Below, one piece after another: positions 45,780-54,907 of a DNA stretch of 64,000 nucleotides. Within the stretch, counting starts at the first letter, position 1. Every line of letters begins with the position of its first letter. Source of the DNA: Cellulomonas palmilytica (GTDB taxonomy: Bacteria > Actinomycetota > Actinomycetes > Actinomycetales > Cellulomonadaceae); the NCBI RefSeq assembly GCF_021590045.1, contig NZ_CP062221.1:3596001-3660000 (forward strand). Reading direction: 5' to 3'. The notes under the pieces were generated by a model. It did not search any database. It saw nothing but the letters and a program-made list of their open reading frames with translations, and was not told the DNA's origin. Both the position numbers and the translations under genes were made by a program.

Positions 45780-46058
45780 TCAGCCCCCGAAGACCCAGAA
45801 CGTGACCTTGCCGATGCCCAGGTCGACCAGGGTGACGAACGCCATGACCACGGCGACGAACACCAGCACGACCGACGTGTAGGTGATGAGGTCCTGCCGC
45901 GTGGGGCGGACCACCTTCTTGAGCTCGGCGACGACCTGGCGCACGAACAGCGCGATGCGCGCGAACAGGCCACGGCGCTCGCCGGACGGGGCCTTCGGCG
46001 CGGTCTTCCGCGCCGAACCCTCGGCGCCGGACGCCGCGGAGGCTGCGGTTTCGCTCAC
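45780..46058 (-). CDS. secE: Preprotein translocase subunit SecE
   Basis: 92 aa. An Ala/Ser-rich N-terminus, the amphipathic helix [20 protein letters not shown], the conserved P-T-R-Q and a single C-terminal transmembrane segment ([20 protein letters not shown]) identify the short SecE. The GTG at 46058 with AGAGG upstream was chosen; the frame would otherwise run into tRNA-Trp. Confidence 0.95.
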   Translation of the reverse strand: MSETAASAASGAEGSARKTAPKAPSGERRGLFARIALFVRQVVAELKKVVRPTRQDLITYTSVVLVFVAVVMAFVTLVDLGIGKVTFWVFGG

Positions 46059-46094
46059 GTGTCGGCCTCTGTGTCTCGTCGATGCTCGGACTGT

Positions 46095-46122
46095 CCCTGT
46101 CTGCACGGGAGTGCAGACAGGG
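46095..46122 (-). terminator. Hairpin between tRNA-Trp and secE
   Basis: An 11-bp stem, CCCTGTCTGCA / TGCAGACAGGG, with a 6-base loop, 8 bases past the tRNA 3' end. Its arm CCTGTCTGC also occurs in the tRNA 3' half. It may be a terminator, a processing signal, or both. Confidence 0.5.
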
Positions 46123-46130
46123 AGATTGCG

Positions 46131-46203
46131 CAGGGCAGACAGGACTCGAACCTGCAACCTGCGGTTTTGGAGACCGCTGCGCTACCAATTGCGCCACTGC
46201 CCT
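46131..46203 (-). tRNA. tRNA-Trp (anticodon CCA)
   Basis: 73 bases. Acceptor arms AGGGCAG / CTGCCCT, D-arm GGCGCAATTGGTAGCGC, anticodon loop CTCCAAA and T-arm GGTTCGAGTCC are all present; the 3' CCA is not encoded. tRNA-Trp before secE-nusG is the common actinobacterial order. Confidence 0.97.
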
Positions 46204-46400
46204 ACGGCGGTCCCGGTCCAGGACGACGAGCTCCCCACGTGCTCAGGAGCATGCTCCCGAGGCCCGTGCGGGCACAGGTCATCTTGGCGAACGTCAACCG
46301 CCGGTGGACAACCATACGGGACGGAGCGCCCCGGGTCGAACCGCGTCCGGGACGAACCGACGAGGGGCACGCGACGGGCGGCCGACGGGCACCCGGCGGA

Positions 46401-46428
46401 CGGCGCACGGACGGCGCACGGACGGCAC
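46401..46428 (+). repeat. Short tandem repeat in the tRNA-Trp / aminotransferase gap
   Basis: Two and a half copies of an 11-base unit, CGGCGCACGGA. The surrounding 46204-46493 region has no gene; it must hold the aminotransferase promoter. No function is suggested for the repeat. Confidence 0.6.
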
Positions 46429-46493
46429 CCGAGCGCTGCTCGCGCACCGGAATGCGCACGCGTCCGGCGCGTGACCTCTGCCACTATGACCGG

Positions 46494-47717
46494 GTGAGCC
46501 AGCAGACGTCGCAGCCCCGTTCCCGTGTCTCGAAGCGCCTCGCCGCCATCGCACCCTCGGCGACGCTCGCGGTCGACGCGAAGGCCAAGGCCCTCAAGGC
46601 CGCGGGCCGCCCCGTGATCGGCTTCGGTGCGGGCGAGCCGGACTTCCCCACGCCGAGCGCGATCGTCGACGCCGCCGCGGCCGCGGTGCACGACCCCACG
46701 AACCACCGGTACACCCCGGCCGCCGGCCTGCCGGCGCTGCGCGAGGCGATCGCCGCCAAGACGCTGCGCGACTCGGGCTACGAGGTGAGCCCGGCCGACG
46801 TCCTGGTGACCAACGGCGGCAAGCAGGCCGTGTTCCAGGCGTTCGCCTCGGTCGTCGACCCGGGCGACGAGGTCCTGCTCCCCGCGCCGTACTGGACGAC
46901 GTACCCCGAGGCGGTCCGCCTCGCGGGCGGCGTGCCCGTCGAGGTGTTCGCGGGCGTCGACCAGGGCTACCTGGTGACCGTCGAGCAGCTCGAGGCGGCG
47001 CGCACCGAGCGCACCAAGGTCCTGCTGTTCTGCTCGCCGTCCAACCCGACGGGCGCGGTGTACTCGCCCGCGCAGACCGAGGAGATCGGGCGCTGGGCGC
47101 TCGAGCACGGGATCTGGGTGATCACCGACGAGATCTACGAGCACCTCACGTACGACGACGCGGTGTTCACGCCCATCCAGCGCGTCGTGCCCGAGCTCGT
47201 CGACACCTCGATCGTCCTCAACGGCGTCGCCAAGACGTACGCGATGACGGGCTGGCGCGTCGGCTGGATGATCGGCCCGTCCGACGTCGTCAAGGCCGCG
47301 ACGAACTTCCAGAGCCATCTCACGTCCAACGTCGCGAACGTCTCGCAGCGGGCCGCGATCGCCGCGCTCACCGGCGACCTCGCGGCGGTGCACGAGATGC
47401 GCACCGCGTTCGACCGCAGGCGCCGCACGATGGTCGAGATGCTGTCGCAGATCGACGGGGTCGTCGTCCCCGCGCCGCAGGGCGCGTTCTACGCCTACCC
47501 CTCGGTCGAGGGCGTGCTGGGCCGCACGATCCGCGGCGTGACCCCGACGACGTCCGCGGAGCTCGCGGCGCTCATCCTCGAGCAGGTCGAGGTCGCGGTC
47601 GTGCCGGGTGAGGCGTTCGGCCCGTCGGGCTTCCTGCGCCTGTCGTACGCGCTCGGCGACGACGACCTCGTCGAGGGCGTCTCGCGCATCCAGTCGCTGC
47701 TCGCCGAGGCACGCTGA
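46494..47717 (+). CDS. aspC: Aspartate-type aminotransferase (class I, PLP)
   Basis: 407 aa. The fold-type I enzyme shows [24 protein letters not shown], the region [20 protein letters not shown] and the PLP lysine in [17 protein letters not shown], the signature of the Ib-type aspartate (or prephenate) aminotransferases. It transfers the amino group between aspartate and 2-oxoglutarate. Start GTG 46494; there is no clear Shine-Dalgarno, but CACTAT lies 6 bases upstream, which would fit a leaderless mRNA. Substrate could also include prephenate. Confidence 0.88.
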   Translation: MSQQTSQPRSRVSKRLAAIAPSATLAVDAKAKALKAAGRPVIGFGAGEPDFPTPSAIVDAAAAAVHDPTNHRYTPAAGLPALREAIAAKTLRDSGYEVSPADVLVTNGGKQAVFQAFASVVDPGDEVLLPAPYWTTYPEAVRLAGGVPVEVFAGVDQGYLVTVEQLEAARTERTKVLLFCSPSNPTGAVYSPAQTEEIGRWALEHGIWVITDEIYEHLTYDDAVFTPIQRVVPELVDTSIVLNGVAKTYAMTGWRVGWMIGPSDVVKAATNFQSHLTSNVANVSQRAAIAALTGDLAAVHEMRTAFDRRRRTMVEMLSQIDGVVVPAPQGAFYAYPSVEGVLGRTIRGVTPTTSAELAALILEQVEVAVVPGEAFGPSGFLRLSYALGDDDLVEGVSRIQSLLAEAR

Positions 47718-47813
47718 CGCGCCGCGGATGACGGCGGTGCCCACCGATCGGTGGACACGCGGTCCCGACCGACGGTCCTGTCGCGCGCGTCGTGACGGGT
47801 CCAGGCTTGAGCC

Positions 47814-48701
47814 ATGACACCAGGACCAGCGGTCGAGGTCAGCGCGCTGCGCAAGGCCTACGGCGAGAAGAAGGCGGTCGACGGTCTGGACCTCGTCGTC
47901 GCCCGCGGCGAGATCGTCGCGGTGCTCGGCCCCAACGGCGCCGGCAAGACGACGACGGTCGAGATCCTCGAGGGGTTCCGCGAGCGCGACGGCGGCGACG
48001 TGCGCGTGCTGGGCGAGGACCCGGCGCGGGCCGGGCGGGCGTGGCGCTCGAGGATCGGCGTCGTCCTGCAGGGCACCGACGACCTCGCGGAGGCGACGGT
48101 CGGCGAGCTCGTGCACCACTTCGCGCGCTTCTACCCCGGCGCGCGCGACGTGGACGAGGTCATCGACGCCGTCGGCCTGCGCGAGAAGGTCCGCACGCGG
48201 GCCCGCCAGCTGTCCGGCGGTCAGCGCCGGCGCCTCGACGTCGCGCTCGGCATCGTCGGGCGCCCCGAGCTGGTGTTCCTCGACGAGCCGACCACCGGGT
48301 TCGACCCGCAGGCGCGCCGCGACTTCTGGGACCTCGTCGCGGGGCTGCGTGAGGACGGGACGACGATCCTGCTCACGACGCACTACCTCGAGGAGGCCGA
48401 GCACCTGGCGGACCGCGTGGTCGTCGTGAACGCCGGCCGGGTGGTGGCCGAGGGCACCCCCGCCGACCTGGGCGGACGTACCGCGCGGCAGGCGCTCGTC
48501 CGCTGGACGACGCCCGACGGACCGCGCGAGGAGCGTACGGACACCCCGACCGCGCTCGTGCGCGAGCTCGCGCAGCGGCACGGCGAGGTGCCGGGGCTGC
48601 AGGTGCTGCGGCCCACGCTCGAGGACGTCTACCTGTCCCTGATCGGCGACGCGGCCGCAGCACCGGCCACGCACGACGAGCGCGCGGAGGTGCTGCGATG
48701 A
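47814..48701 (+). CDS. ABC transporter ATP-binding protein (drug-export type)
   Basis: 295 aa. Walker A GPNGAGKTTT (39-48), signature LSGGQRRRLDVALG, Walker B LVFLDEPTTGFDP, H-loop TTHYLEEAE. The C-terminal ~70 residues are the regulatory extension seen in DrrA/CcmA-like ATPases. The permease gene overlaps its stop by 4 bases, and a two-component system follows, suggesting an inducible antibiotic or lipid exporter. Confidence 0.9.
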   Translation: MTPGPAVEVSALRKAYGEKKAVDGLDLVVARGEIVAVLGPNGAGKTTTVEILEGFRERDGGDVRVLGEDPARAGRAWRSRIGVVLQGTDDLAEATVGELVHHFARFYPGARDVDEVIDAVGLREKVRTRARQLSGGQRRRLDVALGIVGRPELVFLDEPTTGFDPQARRDFWDLVAGLREDGTTILLTTHYLEEAEHLADRVVVVNAGRVVAEGTPADLGGRTARQALVRWTTPDGPREERTDTPTALVRELAQRHGEVPGLQVLRPTLEDVYLSLIGDAAAAPATHDERAEVLR

Positions 48702-49555
48702 GCACGACCCAGGCCGGGACCGCACCGCGGACCCGCCCCGCCCTGCCGGGCACGCTCACGCTCGGGCTCGCCCGCACCGGCTACGAGCTGCGCACCTTCT
48801 TCCGCGAGCGCGACGCGGTGATCTTCATCTTCGCCTACCCCGTGATCATGCTCGCGATCTTCGCGACGGTGTTCGGGCAGGACGACGCGAGCATCGAGAC
48901 GGCGAACGGGAACATCCCGTTCGCGCAGTACTTCCTGCCCGGCATGGTGGCCACGGGTGTCATGCTCACGAGCTTCCAGAACCTCGCGCTCTCGATCGCG
49001 GTCGAGCGCGACGAGGGCGGGCTCAAGCGCCTGCGCGCCACTCCCCTGCCGGCCACGTCGTACTTCCTGGGCAAGGTCGGGCAGGTCCTCGTGAACTGCA
49101 CGATGCAGGTCGTGGTGCTGCTCGCCGTCGCGGCGCTCGTGTTCGACGTCCCGATGCCGCAGGACGTCGCGCACTGGGCGACGTTCGCGTGGGTGCTGCT
49201 CCTCGGCACGGCGACGGGCGCGGTCTGCGGCGTCGCGTTCTCGTCGCTGCCGCGCAGCGGACGGTCCGCGAGCGCCGTCGTGACCCCGATCGTCCTCGTC
49301 CTGCAGTTCATCTCCGGGGTGTTCTTCCAGTTCGACCAGCTCCCGTCGTGGATGCAGCAGGTCGCGTCGGTGTTCCCCCTGAAGTGGATGGCGCAGGGCA
49401 TGCGCTCGGTGTTCCTGCCCGACGAGGCCGCGCAGCTCGAGGTCGGAGGGTCCTGGCAGCACGGCGCGATCGCCGCGGTGCTGCTCGTGTGGCTCGTCGT
49501 CGGTCTCGTCGTCGGCGTGCGCACCTTCCGGTGGCGCCGCCGGGACGACGGCTGA
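48698..49555 (+). CDS. ABC-2 type permease
   Basis: 285 aa with six hydrophobic segments (first AVIFIFAYPVIMLAIFATVF, last AAVLLVWLVVGLVVGV). The motif FLPGMVATGVMLTSFQNLAL followed by VERDEGGLKRLRATPLPATS is typical of DrrB/ABC-2 exporters. The ATG overlaps the ATPase stop. Works as partner of the ATPase; substrate unknown. Confidence 0.88.
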   Translation: MSTTQAGTAPRTRPALPGTLTLGLARTGYELRTFFRERDAVIFIFAYPVIMLAIFATVFGQDDASIETANGNIPFAQYFLPGMVATGVMLTSFQNLALSIAVERDEGGLKRLRATPLPATSYFLGKVGQVLVNCTMQVVVLLAVAALVFDVPMPQDVAHWATFAWVLLLGTATGAVCGVAFSSLPRSGRSASAVVTPIVLVLQFISGVFFQFDQLPSWMQQVASVFPLKWMAQGMRSVFLPDEAAQLEVGGSWQHGAIAAVLLVWLVVGLVVGVRTFRWRRRDDG

Positions 49556-49673
49556 CGGCGGGCGCATGGCCGTGCACCACGCACGGACGGGCGGTCCCGG
49601 CGGCGCGCCGGACCGCCCGTCGGCGTCGCCCTCCGACGACCGTGCGGGCGTGCGTGACCGGGAGGACCGCGGC

Positions 49674-50876
49674 GTGAGCAGTCGCCGCGACGAGTTCTGG
49701 CGCCACTCGATGCGCGCGTGGGACGTCGCGTTCTGGGTCATGCTCGCGATCAGCGCGGCGTTCGCCGTTCCCGACGCCGAGACGACGGGGCACGCCGTCT
49801 CGGTGCTGGCCGGGTTCGCCGTCCTGTCGCTCGCGTACCTCGCGCTCGGCCGGCGCGGGGCGCGCCGGGGCGATGCGCGCCTCACGCAGACCTACCTCGT
49901 CGTGCTCGTCCTCGTCGTCACGTTCGAGACGTGGGCTGCCGCTCTCGGCATCGTCCTGCTGTTCGTCGCGTACTCGCACATCTGGTTCTTCGCGCTGTCA
50001 CGCCTGCAGGGCGTCGGGTGGACCGTGCTGCTCACCGCGGGAGTCGTCGTCGCGACCGCCCTGCGGGTGCGGGCCGAGGCGGTCGACCTGCCGTCCATCG
50101 CGGGGCAGGCGACCCTCGGGATGGTCTTCTCGATCGGTCTGGGGCTGTGGGTCACGTACGTCGCCGAGCAGAGCGAAGAACGTGCCGTCCTGCTCGACGA
50201 CCTGCGCGCCACGCAGGCGGCGCTCGCCGCGAGCCACCACGAGCAGGGCGTGCACGCCGAGCGCGCGCGGCTCGCGCAGGAGATCCACGACACGCTCGCG
50301 CAGGGGTTCACGAGCGTCGTCATGCTGACGCAGACCGCCTCCGCCGAGCTCGACGCGGGCCGGGCACCAGCCGCGCGCGAGCGGCTCGCGCAGATCGAGG
50401 CGGTCGCGCGCGACAACCTCGCCGAGGCGCGAGCGCTCGTCGCGGCGTTCGCCCCGCCCGCGCTCGACGACGGGCTCGCCGCCGCGCTGCACCGGCTCGG
50501 TGACCAGCTGCGCACGCAGGCAGGGCTCGACGTCCGGGTCGAGACCGACGACGTGGGCGAGCTGCCGCAGGAGACCGCGGTGACGCTCCTGCGCGCCGCG
50601 CAGGAGTCGCTCGCGAACGTGCGTCGGCACGCCGGGGCGTCGGGCCTCACCGTGCGGCTGGGCAGGTCGTCGGACGTCGTCGAGCTCGAGGTCCTCGACG
50701 ACGGACGTGGCATGCGGGACGACGACGGCGAGGGCAACGGCGTGCGCGGCATGCGCGAGCGCGCCCGCGCGGCGGGCGGCGAGCTCGAGCTCCACGGGAC
50801 GCCCGGTGCGGGCACGCGCGTCGTGCTGCGCCTGCCGACCACCCCCGACGACGTGCGCAAGGATGCGCTCGCATGA
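49674..50876 (+). CDS. Sensor histidine kinase (NarL/DesK-type)
   Basis: 400 aa. Five or six transmembrane helices (about residues 14-165) come before a HisKA_3 dimerisation helix, ERARLAQEIHDTLAQGFTSV (His205), and a HATPase domain with AAQESLANVRRHA and GNGVRGMRERARAAGG. I chose the GTG at 49674 (VSSRRDEFWRHSM) with GGGAGG upstream; the frame extends to an ATG at 49566 without support. The response regulator gene overlaps by 4 bases. Likely senses a membrane signal and controls the upstream exporter. Confidence 0.87.
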   Translation: MSSRRDEFWRHSMRAWDVAFWVMLAISAAFAVPDAETTGHAVSVLAGFAVLSLAYLALGRRGARRGDARLTQTYLVVLVLVVTFETWAAALGIVLLFVAYSHIWFFALSRLQGVGWTVLLTAGVVVATALRVRAEAVDLPSIAGQATLGMVFSIGLGLWVTYVAEQSEERAVLLDDLRATQAALAASHHEQGVHAERARLAQEIHDTLAQGFTSVVMLTQTASAELDAGRAPAARERLAQIEAVARDNLAEARALVAAFAPPALDDGLAAALHRLGDQLRTQAGLDVRVETDDVGELPQETAVTLLRAAQESLANVRRHAGASGLTVRLGRSSDVVELEVLDDGRGMRDDDGEGNGVRGMRERARAAGGELELHGTPGAGTRVVLRLPTTPDDVRKDALA

Positions 50877-51532
50877 GCACCCACGAGGCCGCGGACGACG
50901 GCCGCACGACGATCCGCGTGCTCGTCGCGGACGACCACCCGGTCGTGCGCTCCGGCATCGCCGGTCTGCTCGGGGTCGAGCCCGACGTGGACGTCGTCGG
51001 CGAGGCGTCCGACGGTGAGGAGGCGCTCGCGCTCGCGCACGCGCTGCACCCCGACCTGGTGCTGATGGACCTGCGGATGCCGCGGCTCGACGGGGCGGGG
51101 GCGACCGCGCGGATCGTCGCCGAGCTTCCCGGCACGCACGTGCTCGTCCTGACGACGTACGAGACCGACACCGACATCCTGCGCGCGGTCGAGGCCGGTG
51201 CGACCGGCTACCTCCTCAAGGACACGCCGCGCGCGGAGCTCGTCGCGGGCGTGCGCGCGGCCGCGCGCGGCGAGGCCGCGCTCTCGCCGTCGGTCGCGCG
51301 GCGCCTCGTGCAGCAGGTGCGCGGCACGGGCGAACGCCTCACCGCGCGCGAGACGCAGGTGCTGGCGGCCGTCGCGCGAGGGCTCTCGAACGCCGCCGTG
51401 GGTGCCGAGCTGTTCATCTCCGAAGCCACCGTCAAGACGCACCTGCTGCGGGTGTTCGCCAAGCTCGGGGTCGACGACCGCACGCACGCGGTCACGGTGG
51501 CCATGTCGCGCGGCATCCTGCCGCCCGCCTGA
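50873..51532 (+). CDS. Response regulator, NarL/LuxR family
   Basis: 219 aa. Receiver domain RVLVADDHPVVRSGI with the phosphorylated Asp66 in LVLMDLRMPRLDG, Thr in LTTYETD and Lys in LLKDTPR. The C-terminal LuxR helix-turn-helix is LTARETQVLAAVARGLSNAA then VGAELFISEATVKTHLLRVF. The ATG overlaps the kinase stop. Confidence 0.92.
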   Translation: MSTHEAADDGRTTIRVLVADDHPVVRSGIAGLLGVEPDVDVVGEASDGEEALALAHALHPDLVLMDLRMPRLDGAGATARIVAELPGTHVLVLTTYETDTDILRAVEAGATGYLLKDTPRAELVAGVRAAARGEAALSPSVARRLVQQVRGTGERLTARETQVLAAVARGLSNAAVGAELFISEATVKTHLLRVFAKLGVDDRTHAVTVAMSRGILPPA

Positions 51533-51566
51533 CCGATCGGGTCACGCGGGCGGCAGGAACCGGGCG

Positions 51567-53642
51567 TCAGCTGCAGGCGGCCTCGACCGCGCCGTCCTCC
51601 GGCGTGTACGACCACTGCGCGCCGTCGGCGAGCTCCAGCCCGACGCAGTAGTCCGTGCCGTCGTTCGAGCCCGGGTCGAACGTGACGGCCTCGACGCCCT
51701 CGGACACGTCGGTCACGTCGCTCGACCCCGCGGGCGTCGTGAAGACGTACTTGCCGCCCTGGATCGAGAACGCGTTCGGCGTCAGCGGACCCGCGGACGG
51801 GTCGACGTAGTAGATCGAGGCCTCGATGCCGAGCGAGTACAGGTCGCTCTGCGCCGACCAGGACGACTCGTCCCAGTCCCACGTGTCCTCACCGTCGTCG
51901 GACCCGCCGCCGGCGTCGATGTCGCCGTCGTCGTACGTCCACTCGTCGTCGTCGAGGCCGCCGAGGTCGTCGAGGCCGCCGTCGAGGTCCCCGAGGTCCG
52001 GCACCGTGCCGAGCGAACCCAGACCGCCGAGCGCGCCCAGGCCGAGGCTCGAGCCGAGGTCACCGAAGTTGTCCTCGATCCACTGCTGGTCCTCGAGCTT
52101 GCCCTCCTTCTGCAGGCGCAGCAGGTTGTCGAGCATCGTGCCGTACACGTGCGCGACCGTGCCGAGGACGGACACGCGGTACCCGCCGTCCTCCTTCACG
52201 GCCACGAGGCCCAGCTCGTCCAGGCCCAGCTCGACGAGGCCCTTGTTGTCCGCGATGCACCGCTTCTCGCCCTCGACGGTCGCGCACGTGCCCTCGATGA
52301 GGACGGTCTCGCCGCCGCCCGAGAGCGCGACCTTCTTCGGCTGCAGCAGCTGGCGACCCGAACCCAGGTCGCGCGCGTCGAACGACGCCTCGTCGACCGT
52401 CACCGGGGTGTCGGACGCCGAGAAGTCGCCGACCCACTGCGAGACGTACACGTCCATGAAGCGACGCTCACCCTCCGCGAGCGTGCCGGACAGCGCGTCC
52501 AGGTCGCCGGTGCTGAGACCCGCGAGCGCCTCCGTGAACGCGACGCCCGCGTCCTGCGGCGAGCCCGCGGCCTTGCCGCCGTCCGTCGGCATGGCGCCGC
52601 GCGTCCCGCCCTGCGCGACGGTGACGTACTCACCGATCGTCATGAGCGGGCTGACGTACCAGTCGCCGCCCTCCTCGACCGCCATGAGGAACGGCAGCTG
52701 CTCCTCCCCCTGCGCCTCGAAGGTCAGCTCGGCCGCGTCGACCGACCACGGCAGCGCGTCGTCGGCCTGCTGGATCGCCTCGTCGCGCTCGGCGCCTGTC
52801 GGCACGGCCTGGCCGTACGCCTCGAGCACGGGCGTGAACGCCTCGATCGCGAGGTCCGTCAGCTCCTCGGCGTCGCCGTCGACCGTGAGCGTCCCGCCCG
52901 CGATCGAGACCTTCGCCAGGCCCTCGTCGACCTCCTCGACCTTGAGGTCCAGCCCCTCGATGTCGACCTTCAGCGCCTCGAGCGCCTCGCGGAGCTTCTC
53001 CGGGTCGACCGTCTTGTCGTCGCCCGCGAAGTCCTCGAGGCCGTCGAACGAGTCGCGGAACGAGGCGACCTCCGACGGTGCGAGCACGCCGTACACGGCG
53101 ACGCCGTCCTTGTCCGCGACGCCCTCGACGAGCTGCGTCACCGCGGCCTCGGGCGAGCCCGCGCCGCCGAGCTTGCTCAGCACGGTCGCCCACGCCGCGT
53201 ACCCGCCGGCGCCGACGACCGCGACCGCTGCGACGGCCACGCCGACCCACAGGCCGGTGCGTCGCTTGCGCGGCTGCTCGCCGACCGGCGCGTACTCCGC
53301 GCCGGGGGCGTCGCCGTTCTCGGGCACGACGTACGCGACCGGACCGGCCGGGTCGCCGAACGCGGCCGGGGCCGGGGCGGGTGCCGGCGCAGGCGCAGGC
53401 GCCGGGGCAGGTGCCGGGGCAGGTGCCGGGGCGGCGGGCTGCGTGGCGGCCGTGCGCGCGGCCACCGCGGCGGCGACCTGCGGGTCGCCCTGCGCCGCGA
53501 GCCAGCCGAGCAGCTCGGGGTAGGCAGCGGGGTGCGCGGCGATGCGCGCGCGCAGGTCGGGTCGCTCGGCCGCGAGCCGGGCGAGCTCGGCGGGGGACGT
53601 CGACGGGTCGTCGAGAGCGGCGGCGGTCGGGTCGTGAGTCAT
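51567..53642 (-). CDS. Membrane protein with N-terminal variant-LRR-like domain and Ala-Pro repeats
   Basis: 691 aa. Residues 1-70 (DPSTSPAELARLAAERPDLR, AAHPAAYPELLGWLAAQG) match the LRV-like domain found in actinobacterial membrane proteins. A run of PA dipeptides follows (about 71-97). Next is a juxtamembrane RKRR and one transmembrane segment (GLWVGVAVAAVAVVGAGGYA), then a large acidic extracytoplasmic domain. Near the C-terminus is a Gly/Asp-rich stretch (LGDLDGGLDDLGGLDDDE). Four Cys are visible in the outer part. Function unknown. Convergent with the response regulator gene, so not in its operon. Confidence 0.7.
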   Translation of the reverse strand: MTHDPTAAALDDPSTSPAELARLAAERPDLRARIAAHPAAYPELLGWLAAQGDPQVAAAVAARTAATQPAAPAPAPAPAPAPAPAPAPAPAPAAFGDPAGPVAYVVPENGDAPGAEYAPVGEQPRKRRTGLWVGVAVAAVAVVGAGGYAAWATVLSKLGGAGSPEAAVTQLVEGVADKDGVAVYGVLAPSEVASFRDSFDGLEDFAGDDKTVDPEKLREALEALKVDIEGLDLKVEEVDEGLAKVSIAGGTLTVDGDAEELTDLAIEAFTPVLEAYGQAVPTGAERDEAIQQADDALPWSVDAAELTFEAQGEEQLPFLMAVEEGGDWYVSPLMTIGEYVTVAQGGTRGAMPTDGGKAAGSPQDAGVAFTEALAGLSTGDLDALSGTLAEGERRFMDVYVSQWVGDFSASDTPVTVDEASFDARDLGSGRQLLQPKKVALSGGGETVLIEGTCATVEGEKRCIADNKGLVELGLDELGLVAVKEDGGYRVSVLGTVAHVYGTMLDNLLRLQKEGKLEDQQWIEDNFGDLGSSLGLGALGGLGSLGTVPDLGDLDGGLDDLGGLDDDEWTYDDGDIDAGGGSDDGEDTWDWDESSWSAQSDLYSLGIEASIYYVDPSAGPLTPNAFSIQGGKYVFTTPAGSSDVTDVSEGVEAVTFDPGSNDGTDYCVGLELADGAQWSYTPEDGAVEAACS

Positions 53643-53777
53643 GGAACCCCCTGTCGGGCTGATGCGCCGCCGGCGGGCGACGAACAGGCAACTGTAGGGG
53701 GGAGGCACCAGGCGCCGTGAGCGATTTGCGCCAACCTCCGGTCAGATTTCACCTGCCAGGGTGGCAGACTGACCGCC

Positions 53778-54836
53778 GTGCGCGACCTGGCCCGGCTCCC
53801 GAAGGCGCACCTGCACCTGCACTTCACCGGCTCGATGCGGGTGAGCACGCTCGGCGAGCTCGCGCAGCGGCACGGCATCCGGCTGCCGAGCGCGCTGCTC
53901 GACGCGGACCCGTTGCACGTCCCCGCCACCGAGCGCGGGTGGTTCCGGTTCCAGCGTCTGTACGACGCGGCGCGCGCGTGCGTGCGCGGCGAGGCGGACA
54001 TGCGCCGCGTGATCGCCGAGGCGGTCGCGGACGACGGCGCCGAGGGGTCGGGGCGCCTGGAGATCCAGGTCGACCCGACGTCGTACGCGCCGTTCGTCGG
54101 GGGGATCACGCCGGCGCTGGAGATCGTGCTCGACGAGGCGCGTGCCGCGAGCGCGCGGCACGACGTGTCGGTCGGCGTCGTCGTCGCCGCGTCCCGGATG
54201 CGGCACCCGCTCGAGGCCCGCACGCTCGCGCGCCTCGCGGCGCGGTACGCGGGCGACGGGCCGGGCGAGGTCGTCGGCTTCGGGCTGTCGAACGACGAGC
54301 GTCGCGGCGACACCGCGGAGTTCGCGCCGGCCTTCGCGATCGCGCGCCGCGCGGGACTGGCCGCGGTGCCGCACGGGGGCGAGCTGCTCGGCCCCGTGCA
54401 CGTGCACGACGTCGTGACGCACCTGCACCCGGACCGGCTGGGGCACGGGGTGCGCACGGGCGAGGACCCGCACCTGCTGCGCGAGGTCGTCGAGCGGGGC
54501 GTCGCGCTCGAGGTGTGCCCCGCGTCGAACGTGTCGCTCGGCGTCTACCCCGACGCGGCGGCGGTCCCGCTGGGTGCGCTCGTCGACGCGGGCGCCCAGG
54601 TCGCGCTCGGGGCCGACGACCCGCTGCTGTTCCGGTCGCGGCTCGTCGCGCAGTACGAGGTCGCGCGGGACGTGCACGGGTTCGACGACGCCGCGCTGGC
54701 GGACCTCGCGCGTTCCTCGATCCGCGCGAGCCGCGCCGACGACGCGACCCGGGCCCGCCTGCTGGCGGGCGTCGACGCGTGGCTCGCCGCGCCGGCCCCC
54801 GACCCGGCGCTCGCGTCCGCCGCCACGGACCGCTAG
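53778..54836 (+). CDS. Adenosine deaminase-like amidohydrolase
   Basis: 352 aa. Metal motif PKAHLHLHFTGSM (His13, His15), PHGGE in place of HAGE, DRLGHGVRT, EVCPASN and GADDP in place of N/GTDDP. The overall TIM-barrel pattern is that of adenosine deaminases acting on purine nucleosides, but several signature positions differ, so the substrate may not be adenosine. Start GTG 53778, with no Shine-Dalgarno and CAGACT 7 bases upstream; possibly leaderless. A gap of about 70 bases separates it from the dehydrogenase gene. Confidence 0.82.
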   Translation: MRDLARLPKAHLHLHFTGSMRVSTLGELAQRHGIRLPSALLDADPLHVPATERGWFRFQRLYDAARACVRGEADMRRVIAEAVADDGAEGSGRLEIQVDPTSYAPFVGGITPALEIVLDEARAASARHDVSVGVVVAASRMRHPLEARTLARLAARYAGDGPGEVVGFGLSNDERRGDTAEFAPAFAIARRAGLAAVPHGGELLGPVHVHDVVTHLHPDRLGHGVRTGEDPHLLREVVERGVALEVCPASNVSLGVYPDAAAVPLGALVDAGAQVALGADDPLLFRSRLVAQYEVARDVHGFDDAALADLARSSIRASRADDATRARLLAGVDAWLAAPAPDPALASAATDR

Positions 54837-54907
54837 CCGCGGGCGTCCGCCCGCTCCCGCCACCCTCCGCGCTGCCGCCGGCAGCCCTCCGTCCCGAGAG
54901 GTCACCC

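Noticed and set aside
46401..46428. Short 11-base tandem repeat as an iteron or attachment site next to tRNA-Trp
   Set aside because: Only two and a half copies, no integrase or replication gene nearby, and no duplicated tRNA end of useful length.
44754..46493. Long plus-strand extension upstream of the aminotransferase
   Set aside because: It runs opposite rplK, nusG, secE and through tRNA-Trp; the enzyme's N-terminus begins at the GTG at 46494.
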